This document shows positions 44,735 to 52,295 of a DNA stretch of 64,000 nucleotides, piece by piece. Position 1 is the first letter of the stretch; each line of letters begins with the position of its first letter. Made by a program: the position numbers and the translations under genes. Under the pieces are notes generated by a model. The model saw only the letters and a list, made by a program, of their open reading frames with translations. It searched no databases and had not been told where the DNA came from. Where the stretch lies: the NCBI GenBank assembly GCA_947470805.1, contig CANIVU010000027.1, positions 1 through 64,000 on the forward strand, given 5' to 3'. This DNA comes from Acidobacteriota bacterium (GTDB lineage: Bacteria; Acidobacteriota; Terriglobia; Bryobacterales; Bryobacteraceae).

Positions 44735-45400
44735 GTGCTCGACGAGACCAGCGAACGCACGGCATTTGAAGTCGTTGGCGACGCCGGTCCCGGGTTTCTC
44801 GCCCAACTCACCGGTGTCATCGCCCGCCGCGGCGGTGACATCACCAGCGTCCAGATCATGGAGTCCCGCCCCAACTCCCGGACCTATTTCGAAGTCGAAA
44901 TCATGGGCAACTCCGCCGGCATGCTCGATGAGCTCCGCACCCTCCCTATCGTCCACGAAGTCCGCATGGTCAACTCCATGCAGAAGATCTACGGCAAGCG
45001 CATCATCATCATGGGTGGCGGCGCCCAGGTCGGCCAGGTCGCCATTGGCGCCATCTCCGAAGCCGACCGCCACAATATCCGTGGCGAGCATATCTCCATC
45101 GATACCATCCCCCTCGTCGGCGAATCCGCTCTGGCCGAAGCCGTCCGCGCCGTTGCCCGCCTGCCCCGCGCCAAAGCGCTCGTCCTCGCCGGTTCCCTCA
45201 TGGGAGGCGAAATCGAACAGGCCGTCCGCGACGTGCGCGAACAAGGCCTGCTCGTTGTTAGCCTCAACATGGCCGGCAGCGTGCCCGAAGCAGCCGACCT
45301 CGTAGTCACCGATCCCGTTCAAGCCGGCGTCATGACCGTCATGGCCATCGCCGACACCGCCAAGTTCACAATCGATAAGCTCAAGCGCCGCGTGTTCTAA
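44735..45400 (+). CDS. ACT-domain protein of the DUF5612 type
   Basis: 221 residues: an N-terminal ACT regulatory domain (about 8-75, with [24 protein letters not shown] partly quoted) and a C-terminal domain with [33 protein letters not shown] and [13 protein letters not shown] associate this arrangement with DUF5612-type proteins best known from methanogenic archaea. It is probably a sensor of an amino acid or similar ligand; the target is unknown. It starts at GTG, 2 bp after the KdsC-like gene, so they form an operon. Its last 20 bp overlap the end of the converging anti-sigma gene. Confidence 0.8.
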   Translation: MLDETSERTAFEVVGDAGPGFLAQLTGVIARRGGDITSVQIMESRPNSRTYFEVEIMGNSAGMLDELRTLPIVHEVRMVNSMQKIYGKRIIIMGGGAQVGQVAIGAISEADRHNIRGEHISIDTIPLVGESALAEAVRAVARLPRAKALVLAGSLMGGEIEQAVRDVREQGLLVVSLNMAGSVPEAADLVVTDPVQAGVMTVMAIADTAKFTIDKLKRRVF

Positions 45401-46049
45401 CCGCCAGCGAATACTCCCGCACCGTCTCCCCAGCCACCTTCAGCCGCACCCAATACTGCCCCGCGCGCAGCCCCGGCGCATACTTCAGAACGACTTTCTC
45501 CCCCTCGGTCAGGGCAGGGAACTCGGCCAACACCGCGCCATCGGCCGTCACAATCTGTGTCGTCGCCCCGGGCAACGACAACCCGCGCGCGTCCAGCCGC
45601 AACTCCAAGCTGAACCCTTCCATCGCCACCGGTCCGGCCAGGTCCCCGCGCATCGTCGCCAGTTCCACCTGCTGCCATTCCCCAGGCGTCGCCGCCCGCC
45701 ACGGTTGCCAAACCAATACAGCCAGTAAAACCACAAACGCCCCGGCCAGCGCCGGAGCAGGCATCGGCAGCCAATCCAGTTGGAAGAAACGCTTCCACGC
45801 GGGTTCTTGAACCGGCGCAATCGCCACGTTCCTCGCCGCCTCCCGCATCAGCGCGACGTACTCCGTCGCCTCATCCAGCCGCTCCTGGCACGGAGCGCAG
45901 ACGAGGATATGCTCCTCCACCTCGCCCAGCTCCGGCTCGTCCAGCCGGCCCAGCGCGTACAGTTCGAGCGTCTCTTCTTCGGGATGCGCCTTCCGCGGTT
46001 CGGCCATGCGCAACTCCTCAATCTGAATTTGTTTGAGCTTCCTGTTCAT
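45381..46049 (-). CDS. Anti-sigma factor with zinc-finger domain
   Basis: 222 residues. The N-terminal domain has an HxxxCxxC zinc site (HILVCAPC near residue 47), the hallmark of ZAS-type anti-sigma factors. One transmembrane helix follows (about 98-116), then a ~100-residue extracytoplasmic beta-rich domain. It should hold the ECF factor encoded just upstream inactive until a signal arrives. ATG 46049 is used; an in-frame ATG 14 codons later (46007) is an alternative and would start at MAEPRK. Gap to the sigma gene is 36 bp. Confidence 0.85.
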   Translation of the reverse strand: MNRKLKQIQIEELRMAEPRKAHPEEETLELYALGRLDEPELGEVEEHILVCAPCQERLDEATEYVALMREAARNVAIAPVQEPAWKRFFQLDWLPMPAPALAGAFVVLLAVLVWQPWRAATPGEWQQVELATMRGDLAGPVAMEGFSLELRLDARGLSLPGATTQIVTADGAVLAEFPALTEGEKVVLKYAPGLRAGQYWVRLKVAGETVREYSLAVRTRGA

Positions 46050-46085
46050 TGTAAGGGGCAGTCCTTTGCCTTCACTAAAGTAGTG

Positions 46086-46751
46086 TCAAACGCCGGCACT
46101 TTTTCTCAAAAAATTGTTTTCAGTTGTATTCGTTTTCTCTAGCTTCCGCTTCCCGATCTCCGCAAACCGCTGCTTCGCCCTCGATTTCAACAGCCGGAAC
46201 TGCGTGTCGTTCAACCCCATCTCCCGGCAAATCTGTTCCTGCGACTGCTCATACAGGTAAAACCGCGTCAATATTTCACGGTCCCGCCGTGAAATCGTAT
46301 GCAGTACCTGCTCCATAATCTCCACCCGCTGCCGCCGCTCGGCGTCTTTTTCCGGATCCGCCCGCTCATCGGCCGTCGCGTAGCCGTCCTCCAGGTCCGT
46401 CCGCTCCCGCCGTTCTTCCACCAGCCGGTCAATGTGGGTCGCCACCAGCCGTCGCACCACCGTCCGCACGAAGCCCATCAACCGCTCCGGCTCCCGCAAC
46501 TCCCCACGCTGGATCGCCCCCAGCACTACCAGAAACGTATCGTGCACTTTGTCTTCGATCTCTTGCGCACCCAACTGCCGCGACAGGTAATACCGCACGC
46601 CTCGGCCGAACGTTGTATACAACCGCGACATCGCATCCTGGTCGCCAGCCCGGATACTCTCCACCAGTTCAGTCCACTCCGCCGCCGCCTCACCCGGTAT
46701 ATCCGGGTCCGGCTGCGCGTCTGGAATGATCTCTTCAGGAATCGTTAGCAT
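46086..46751 (-). CDS. ECF-type RNA polymerase sigma factor
   Basis: 221 residues with sigma-70 region 2 (about 45-105, IEDKVHDTFLVVLGAI and LMGFVRTVVRRLV) and region 4 (about 140-195, DREILTRFYLYEQSQEQICREMGLNDTQFRLLKSR, quoted to show the HTH). A ~30-residue acidic lead precedes region 2. It presumably directs transcription of its own operon (CHAT protein, sigma, anti-sigma) and other targets. It begins 3 bp after the CHAT gene stop. Confidence 0.9.
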   Translation of the reverse strand: MLTIPEEIIPDAQPDPDIPGEAAAEWTELVESIRAGDQDAMSRLYTTFGRGVRYYLSRQLGAQEIEDKVHDTFLVVLGAIQRGELREPERLMGFVRTVVRRLVATHIDRLVEERRERTDLEDGYATADERADPEKDAERRQRVEIMEQVLHTISRRDREILTRFYLYEQSQEQICREMGLNDTQFRLLKSRAKQRFAEIGKRKLEKTNTTENNFLRKSAGV

Positions 46752-46754
46752 CGT

Positions 46755-49127
46755 TCACCTTCTCGCCAGCAATACATGCCCGGCCCAACTTCTCGGTTCC
46801 GCACTACTTCCGCCGGCACGCAGGCAAGCCATTTGCGCCTGCCGTAATGCCGCCGCCGCTGGCAACGCCGATTCCCCGTCTCCCGTCGCCAGCCGTTCAT
46901 AGAACTCCTCAAAAAATGCAGTCGACTCATCCGCCACCGGCCACAGCGTCGCCACCACCTGCCGCGCCCCACCCGTCAACCATGCTCTGGTCAACCCCAA
47001 CAGCCCCGCCCCCCGCGCCGTCTCCCCGCCCGTCGAATGGCATGCGCTCATTACCACCAGCTCCGTCCGCAACGGCAGCGCCGCGATGTCCTCGGCCGCC
47101 AGCAGCCCCGGGCTCCCATCGGCCCGCAGCGAAAGCGCCAGCCGCGGACGTGCCCGGTCATCGGCCGGTGTCACCGTATGCGTCGCCAGATGGATGATTC
47201 CCGGTTGCCATTCTCCCAGCCTCGCCAGCACCGCTTCCTCCCCGCTCTCGGCCCCCAGATGCACCGCCGTCTCATATCCCTTACTCTTCCAGATTCCCCG
47301 CGCCGCCTCCGCCTCCCGTCGCGTGCCCGGCAGCCGCGGCAACGCCGTCACCGCCGTCCCCGCATGCACCTGCCGCTGCCAGCGCCACCCCGTCTTCCGC
47401 CTCTCATCGGCGGCGTTAAAGATCGGATCGGCCACCGCCAGAAACCGTCGCGAACGCCCCGGCCCCGCTTCCCGCCGCAACGCGTTCGGCACCAGCCGCA
47501 ACTCCAGCTTCTCCACCAAATACGCCCCGCCCCCAGCCGGCAACGCCGCGAACGGCACCCCGAACAACCCCTCATCGGCCACCACGTCCCACCGTTTGGC
47601 CCGCAAACACTCTGCCTTCAGCCCACCCAGCAGCGTCCCCATCAGCCGCTCGCCGGCTTCCCCCATTTCCCTTCGGTTCTCCGCCACCGCCGTCCGGAAC
47701 GCCTCCGCTTCGCGCACGACCTGCGCCCGCCCCGGCAACATCGCCACCCGCAACCCGCTCTTGCTCCACGCCCACAGCCACGAGGTCTCCTCGTCCAGCC
47801 AGTACGTCAACACCATCTCGCCGTCTCCCGGCGCCTCCAGCCGCCCCGCCGTATCCGCGTACCCTTCCCCCGCCACCGACTCCTCTTCCAGAATCGCCGC
47901 CCGCACAATCCGCAACTCCTCCGCCGCCCCGCCGTCTCCCCCCAACCACCGTCCCTCCAACCGCCGCGCCTTGGCATAGAGAGCCTCCCGCGCCTGTGCC
48001 CCCTCGCCGCTCTTCTCCATACTCCACGCCCGCGTCGTCTGGATCAGCGTGAACATCTCCGCCGACAGGTTTGCCTCCGGCCTCTCCCGGTACAATCGCG
48101 CCGCCGTTCGCAAATACCCGTCGAACAACTCCTGCAGTCGCCTCTCTGCCCCCAGTCGCAGTCGCTCCGACGGCGGCATCGCCCCGCGCCACCGCCGCGC
48201 CCATTCCAGCGCCTCCCGGTAGCTCCCCAACGCCTCCCGCAATCGCCCCTCGCCGGCATACACATGACCCTGCTCGGCCACCACCGTCCACTCCGCCACA
48301 GGCATCTTCTGCCCCGCCGCCAGCGATGCGCGCAACCGGTCCATCCACACCCGCGCCACGGAATACTGTCCCTTTTTCCGGTACAGCCGCCCCAGCTTTC
48401 CTACCGTTAATACCCGCCGCCCATCCTTTCCCGCCACTCGCTTCCACCACGCCCGCGATAACAGCTCCTCGGCCTCCGCCAGACGGTCCGCCTCCACCGC
48501 CTCATTCCCCCACAAATCCAATACCTCCGCCTCTTGCGATAACGCCCGCGCCGGTGTCTCCACTGTCCCCGCCACACGCAAAGCCTCCCGGAACATCGGC
48601 TCGGCCGCCCCCAGCCCCCGCGTCTTCGATATCGCTCTCCCAAAACTCAGCAGAATCGTCACCCGCACCTCCGGATCCTGCGCGCCCGCCTCCATCCCCG
48701 CTCCCCGCACCGCCGCCATCGTCGCCGCTTCGTTATCCCCGGCTTGTATATAAAGGTTCGCCAGGTTCGCCTCCACCGTCTGCATCGTCGACAGGTCTTT
48801 CGCCCGGCCCGCCGCCTCCCGCGCCGACAGCAAATATTGAATCGCCCCCCGGTTGTCTCTCTGTAAGAGGTACGCCGTGCTCAGATTCGCCAGAAATCGC
48901 CCTTGCGAGATGGCGTCCCCAGCCTTCTCCGCCTCATCGGCTCCCCTTCGCAACGAAGTAACTGCCGTCTTGTAGTCCCCTCGCTGCAACGCCAACAGGC
49001 CCCCGGCTCGGTACTGCCGAAACCGGTCGCTTTTCCATACCACCTCAGGGTCCTCGGAACGCAAAGACCGCCATTGGCTGCAACCAGCCAATGCTACGAA
49101 CCCCGCGATAGCCACATACAGACGCAT
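46755..49127 (-). CDS. CHAT-protease lipoprotein with TPR repeats
   Basis: 790 residues. A lipobox (ALAGC, Cys 16) implies a lipid anchor on the outer face of the membrane. Residues about 40-380 are TPR-like helical repeats. The C-terminal ~300 residues are a CHAT domain, a caspase-like cysteine protease: the catalytic His is H650 in IIHLATHT and the catalytic Cys is C696 in VVMSACHSTGGE, followed by the usual GLTRAWLTGGARQVVATLWPV. Both catalytic residues are intact. It is the first gene of an operon with an ECF sigma factor and a membrane anti-sigma factor. A possible role is to cleave or sense a periplasmic partner and so release the sigma factor; this is inference from layout. Confidence 0.9.
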   Translation of the reverse strand: MRLYVAIAGFVALAGCSQWRSLRSEDPEVVWKSDRFRQYRAGGLLALQRGDYKTAVTSLRRGADEAEKAGDAISQGRFLANLSTAYLLQRDNRGAIQYLLSAREAAGRAKDLSTMQTVEANLANLYIQAGDNEAATMAAVRGAGMEAGAQDPEVRVTILLSFGRAISKTRGLGAAEPMFREALRVAGTVETPARALSQEAEVLDLWGNEAVEADRLAEAEELLSRAWWKRVAGKDGRRVLTVGKLGRLYRKKGQYSVARVWMDRLRASLAAGQKMPVAEWTVVAEQGHVYAGEGRLREALGSYREALEWARRWRGAMPPSERLRLGAERRLQELFDGYLRTAARLYRERPEANLSAEMFTLIQTTRAWSMEKSGEGAQAREALYAKARRLEGRWLGGDGGAAEELRIVRAAILEEESVAGEGYADTAGRLEAPGDGEMVLTYWLDEETSWLWAWSKSGLRVAMLPGRAQVVREAEAFRTAVAENRREMGEAGERLMGTLLGGLKAECLRAKRWDVVADEGLFGVPFAALPAGGGAYLVEKLELRLVPNALRREAGPGRSRRFLAVADPIFNAADERRKTGWRWQRQVHAGTAVTALPRLPGTRREAEAARGIWKSKGYETAVHLGAESGEEAVLARLGEWQPGIIHLATHTVTPADDRARPRLALSLRADGSPGLLAAEDIAALPLRTELVVMSACHSTGGETARGAGLLGLTRAWLTGGARQVVATLWPVADESTAFFEEFYERLATGDGESALPAAAALRQAQMACLRAGGSSAEPRSWAGHVLLARR

Positions 49128-49176
49128 GCCAAGACTTCCCTCACTGACAACATGAAGAAGGGCGCGGTGGCTGGCG

Positions 49177-49239
49177 TCCTAGGAGTCCTCCAAACTGGGG
49201 GTACTCCTAGGATCATACCAGACTTATTGCTTAGTGCAA
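49177..49239 (-). promoter_or_regulatory. Promoter of the CHAT-sigma-anti-sigma operon with an operator-like hairpin
   Basis: On the minus strand TTGCAC (49234-49239) and TATGAT (49212-49217) are 16 bp apart and resemble a sigma-70 promoter. A perfect 10-bp inverted repeat, TCCTAGGAGT (49177-49186) and ACTCCTAGGA (49203-49212), touches the -10 box and covers the expected start point. Inner bases CCTCC/GGGGG extend the stem. It may be a repressor site or a folded 5' leader. Confidence 0.5.
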
Positions 49240-49610
49240 CCCCGGAAGTATGGGCTTACATTTGTCTTGCGACTGTGAGCGCAAGAGGTTTATTTAGCTA
49301 CACATAGGTTCACAGTCCGGGAATAATGACAACGATAATCGTTTCCATTTGGCCCCCGGATCTCAGTGGCTCGGTGCCACCTCGATCCAAAAGTACCGCA
49401 TGGCCTAGTACTACTTTAGGGGTGGATTTTTCCATGTTCTAGAAAATAAAGGAAATATAAATTTTATTTTCTTGTGACTGACTTTTTCAAGCCCCTAAAA
49501 ATCAACGGTTTAGCCTGCTGCAATGGATTGAACTCGCATTTGAATCTGTGTCATTTGCGGAAATTCAGGGTAAATCCATGCTGCTTCCGCCCGGACCCGT
49601 ACTGGACACC
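49240..49610. other. AT-rich gene-free interval with nested inverted repeats
   Basis: About 370 bp, much richer in A and T than the surroundings. It contains AGAAAATAAA (49441-49450) facing TTTATTTTCT (49463-49472), inside a wider pair TTTAGGGG (49415-49422) and CCCCTAAA (49492-49499); also GACTGTGA (49271-49278) facing TCACAGTC (49310-49317). No credible gene. It separates the CHAT operon from the FG-GAP protein gene. Confidence 0.6.
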
Positions 49611-52034
49611 TCATCGGAGGGCTATCCTCACCCCATTCGTGGCTACCCCGTCGGCGAACAACACCATATCTAACTCTCCACGCCCCCCATTCTCCCTAGG
49701 AATTCTTATATTCGCCTGATCCAACCCCGGAACTCCCGGCTGCGCCCCTGTAAATAAAATTTCCGCAGGCCGCCCATCCACCGTCGCCGTTACCAATTTC
49801 GCCCCCCTCCAGCCTGTCCCGAATAACGTCACAATCAACGAATCGCCCGCCGCCCCCACATCCATCGGCACCGTCACACACCCGCTCGCCCCGCAACTAA
49901 ACACCGTCTGGTCTTCCACCGTCCCATCGGCCCGGTACAACGCCCCATACGCCGCCGGAGCCCCCGTCCCCGCTCCATTCGCCGTAAACACCCCCGGCGC
50001 CGCCGCCGCGACGGTCAACTCTCCGCTCGCCACCTCCACTCCATCCACTGTCACGAAAACCGTCCGCGTCCCCACCGCCGTCTCCGCTGGCAGGTACACG
50101 TTCAACTGTCCTGTCCCCGCATACGTCAATCCCGCCCGCACCCGTCCCGCCGCGTCTCGCGTCTCCACCGAAACTCCTCCCAACAACAACGGCCACGGCA
50201 CCTCTCCCGCCGCCGTCCCACTGACCCGCGTCAACCCCGGCACGCTCAACACCGCCAGCGAATCCGGCGCCACCGCCCGCCGATACGATGCCGCCGACGC
50301 TCCCGCCACCGTCCCGCCCTTCACCAAATACTCCACCTCCTCCGACGTCGACGGCAAAAAGTTCGTACCCTCATACGCCAACCGCACCTTAATCCGCCCT
50401 AGCGGCATCGAAGGCGGAATCGCCAACTGCGCCACCCCCGCGTTCACCAGCCCCTGCGCCACCACCGCCCCGTTCACCGACAGCCGCACAATCCCCTCAT
50501 TCGCCAACACCAGCGGCCCCGTCACCGCCGCGTTCAGCCGCAACCCCTGCGTGTAGGAAACCTCCGCCGGCGGCGCCTGAAACCGCACAAAGCTCGTCGA
50601 TGCCGCCACCGACACCCGCACCGCCGCCGAAGTCGAAGCCGTATATGTCGACGTCCCCACAAACCGCGCCGACAAATCCCGCGTCCCCGCCGGCAACGTC
50701 AACTCCAGTCGCGAGTTCGCCAACTCCACCGTCCCCGTCGCCACCGCCGGCGCCGTCAGTGTCTGCAACACCGTCCCCCCATCCAGCAACTGTACCGACG
50801 CCCCCGCCAGCGGCACCGCCGTCGGCTGCAATGTCGCCAACTGCACCCGAATCGTCACCTGCACCTTCTGCCCATACGCCGATGTCGCCGGCGTCACCTC
50901 TAGTGTCGTAACGGTAGCCGTCGCCTGCCCGTTGATCAACCAAACACCATTCCCGCCCACCCCCGGCGCAACCACCACCAGGTCCACCCGTCCATCCCCA
51001 TCCACGTCGCCCGTCCCAAACGCCCCGGTCGCCACCGGCGGCGCCCCCGGCGGCAACGGCACATTCAACGTCCCATCGGCGTTGCTCGAAATCACCAGCA
51101 TCCCCGCCGCCGTCGAAGCAATCACCTCCGCAAACCCGTCCCCATTCAAATCGGCCGTCCGCAACACCGCCCCCCGCGCCACAAACGGCAGCGTCGTCAG
51201 TGTCCCCAAATACGCCGCCGCATCATTCCTTCCAAATCCATAGGTAATGGTTCCCGTCTGCGGATCGGTCAGCAACACGTCCATCCGCCCGTCCCGGTTT
51301 AAGTCCACGGCCACAAGATCGCTCACCGCCACCCCGACGGCCCGCGTCTGCGTCGTCTGGAAAATCGCGGTCGCCGAACTCAACAAAAGCGTCAAGACCC
51401 CCGTCCGGCTTACCACCGCCGCGTCCAGCATCCCGTCGCCATTCCAATCGGCCACGGCCAAAGCCGAAGGCACCGGCACGCTCGACGTCGGCCCCGCCGC
51501 GAACGTCCCGCCACCGCTGTTCAGCATCGTGACAACCAACCCGTCAAAGGCCCGCAGCATCATCACATCCAGTCGCCCGTCTTTGTCGAAGTCCCCCGTC
51601 ACCATCCGCGACGGCGTCCCCGCCACGCTCGAACACAACGGCGCCGCAAATCCGCCCGCGCCATTGCCGCCATACAAACACAGCCGCGCCCCGCCCACCG
51701 TAATGGTCAACGCAACAAGGTCCGGATTCGCGTCCCCCGTAAACTCCCCGGCCGTCAGCTCGACGACGTTCCCATCCAGCGCCATCTCATTCAACCCGCC
51801 CGGCAGCCCGCCCCGTGTCCCCAGCACAACGCCAACGGTAGAAACCTGCGTCCCCGCCAACGGCGGAATCCCCAGATTCGCGCTCGCAACATCAGCCACC
51901 CCGTCGCGATTGAAGTCGGCCGTCGTCACCGCCACCGCCGGCAACGACTGCCGCGTCAGCGTCAACGAAACCGGCGATTGAAACGTGTACGCACCCAACG
52001 GCACGATGGCTAGCAAGAACGAGAGAATCCGCAT
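49611..52034 (-). CDS. Secreted FG-GAP/VCBS repeat protein with Ig-like domains and TIGR03437-type end
   Basis: 807 residues. A signal peptide (to about residue 16) is followed by seven-bladed-propeller-like VCBS repeats with six calcium-type loops: DFNRDGVAD, DFDKDGRLD, DWNGDGMLD, DLNRDGRMD, DLNGDGFAE and DVDGDGRVD (between residues about 40 and 350). Residues about 380-590 look like bacterial Ig-like domains. The C-terminal ~200 residues are of the Solibacter TIGR03437 kind (APDSLAVLSVPGL, AAAPGVFTANG, TVFVTVDGVEV). A surface or extracellular adhesive role is likely; the ligand is unknown. Confidence 0.87.
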   Translation of the reverse strand: MRILSFLLAIVPLGAYTFQSPVSLTLTRQSLPAVAVTTADFNRDGVADVASANLGIPPLAGTQVSTVGVVLGTRGGLPGGLNEMALDGNVVELTAGEFTGDANPDLVALTITVGGARLCLYGGNGAGGFAAPLCSSVAGTPSRMVTGDFDKDGRLDVMMLRAFDGLVVTMLNSGGGTFAAGPTSSVPVPSALAVADWNGDGMLDAAVVSRTGVLTLLLSSATAIFQTTQTRAVGVAVSDLVAVDLNRDGRMDVLLTDPQTGTITYGFGRNDAAAYLGTLTTLPFVARGAVLRTADLNGDGFAEVIASTAAGMLVISSNADGTLNVPLPPGAPPVATGAFGTGDVDGDGRVDLVVVAPGVGGNGVWLINGQATATVTTLEVTPATSAYGQKVQVTIRVQLATLQPTAVPLAGASVQLLDGGTVLQTLTAPAVATGTVELANSRLELTLPAGTRDLSARFVGTSTYTASTSAAVRVSVAASTSFVRFQAPPAEVSYTQGLRLNAAVTGPLVLANEGIVRLSVNGAVVAQGLVNAGVAQLAIPPSMPLGRIKVRLAYEGTNFLPSTSEEVEYLVKGGTVAGASAASYRRAVAPDSLAVLSVPGLTRVSGTAAGEVPWPLLLGGVSVETRDAAGRVRAGLTYAGTGQLNVYLPAETAVGTRTVFVTVDGVEVASGELTVAAAAPGVFTANGAGTGAPAAYGALYRADGTVEDQTVFSCGASGCVTVPMDVGAAGDSLIVTLFGTGWRGAKLVTATVDGRPAEILFTGAQPGVPGLDQANIRIPRENGGRGELDMVLFADGVATNGVRIALR

Positions 52035-52092
52035 GTCTGTCCCATAATACAGGCCCTCCGCAACAGGGATTTAATGACGTCTTGTCCCCCGG

Positions 52093-52225
52093 CCCGGCTT
52101 GCCCGCCGAAGCCCGCAGTGCGAAGGTGTGCTTGGCTCCGGACCGCCCGCTCCCCCTTCCAACCCGAAAGACCCCACCCGGCTTGCCCGCCGAAGCCCGC
52201 AGGGCGAAGGTGGGTGCCTGGCACC
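52093..52225. repeat. Direct repeat of 36 bp plus a GGTGCC-GGCACC palindrome
   Basis: CCCGGCTTGCCCGCCGAAGC, continuing to GCGAAGGTG, occurs at 52093-52128 and 52177-52212 with one mismatch. The second copy runs directly into GGTGCCTGGCACC (52213-52225), the same palindromic core as at 7951-7964. Translated on the minus strand each copy gives FALRASAGKPG. The region 52035-52295 between two large minus-strand genes shows no gene. Confidence 0.8.
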
Positions 52226-52295
52226 AAGGAAGCGCGGAGCGAGGAGCAGAGCGGCGAGGAAGAAAAGCGAAACGCCGCAATAGAACCAGCCCCCC

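Noticed and set aside
52071..52280. A 69-codon frame encoding FALRASAGKPG repeats
   Set aside because: It is made by the duplicated non-coding element, has no ribosome site and overlaps only repeats.
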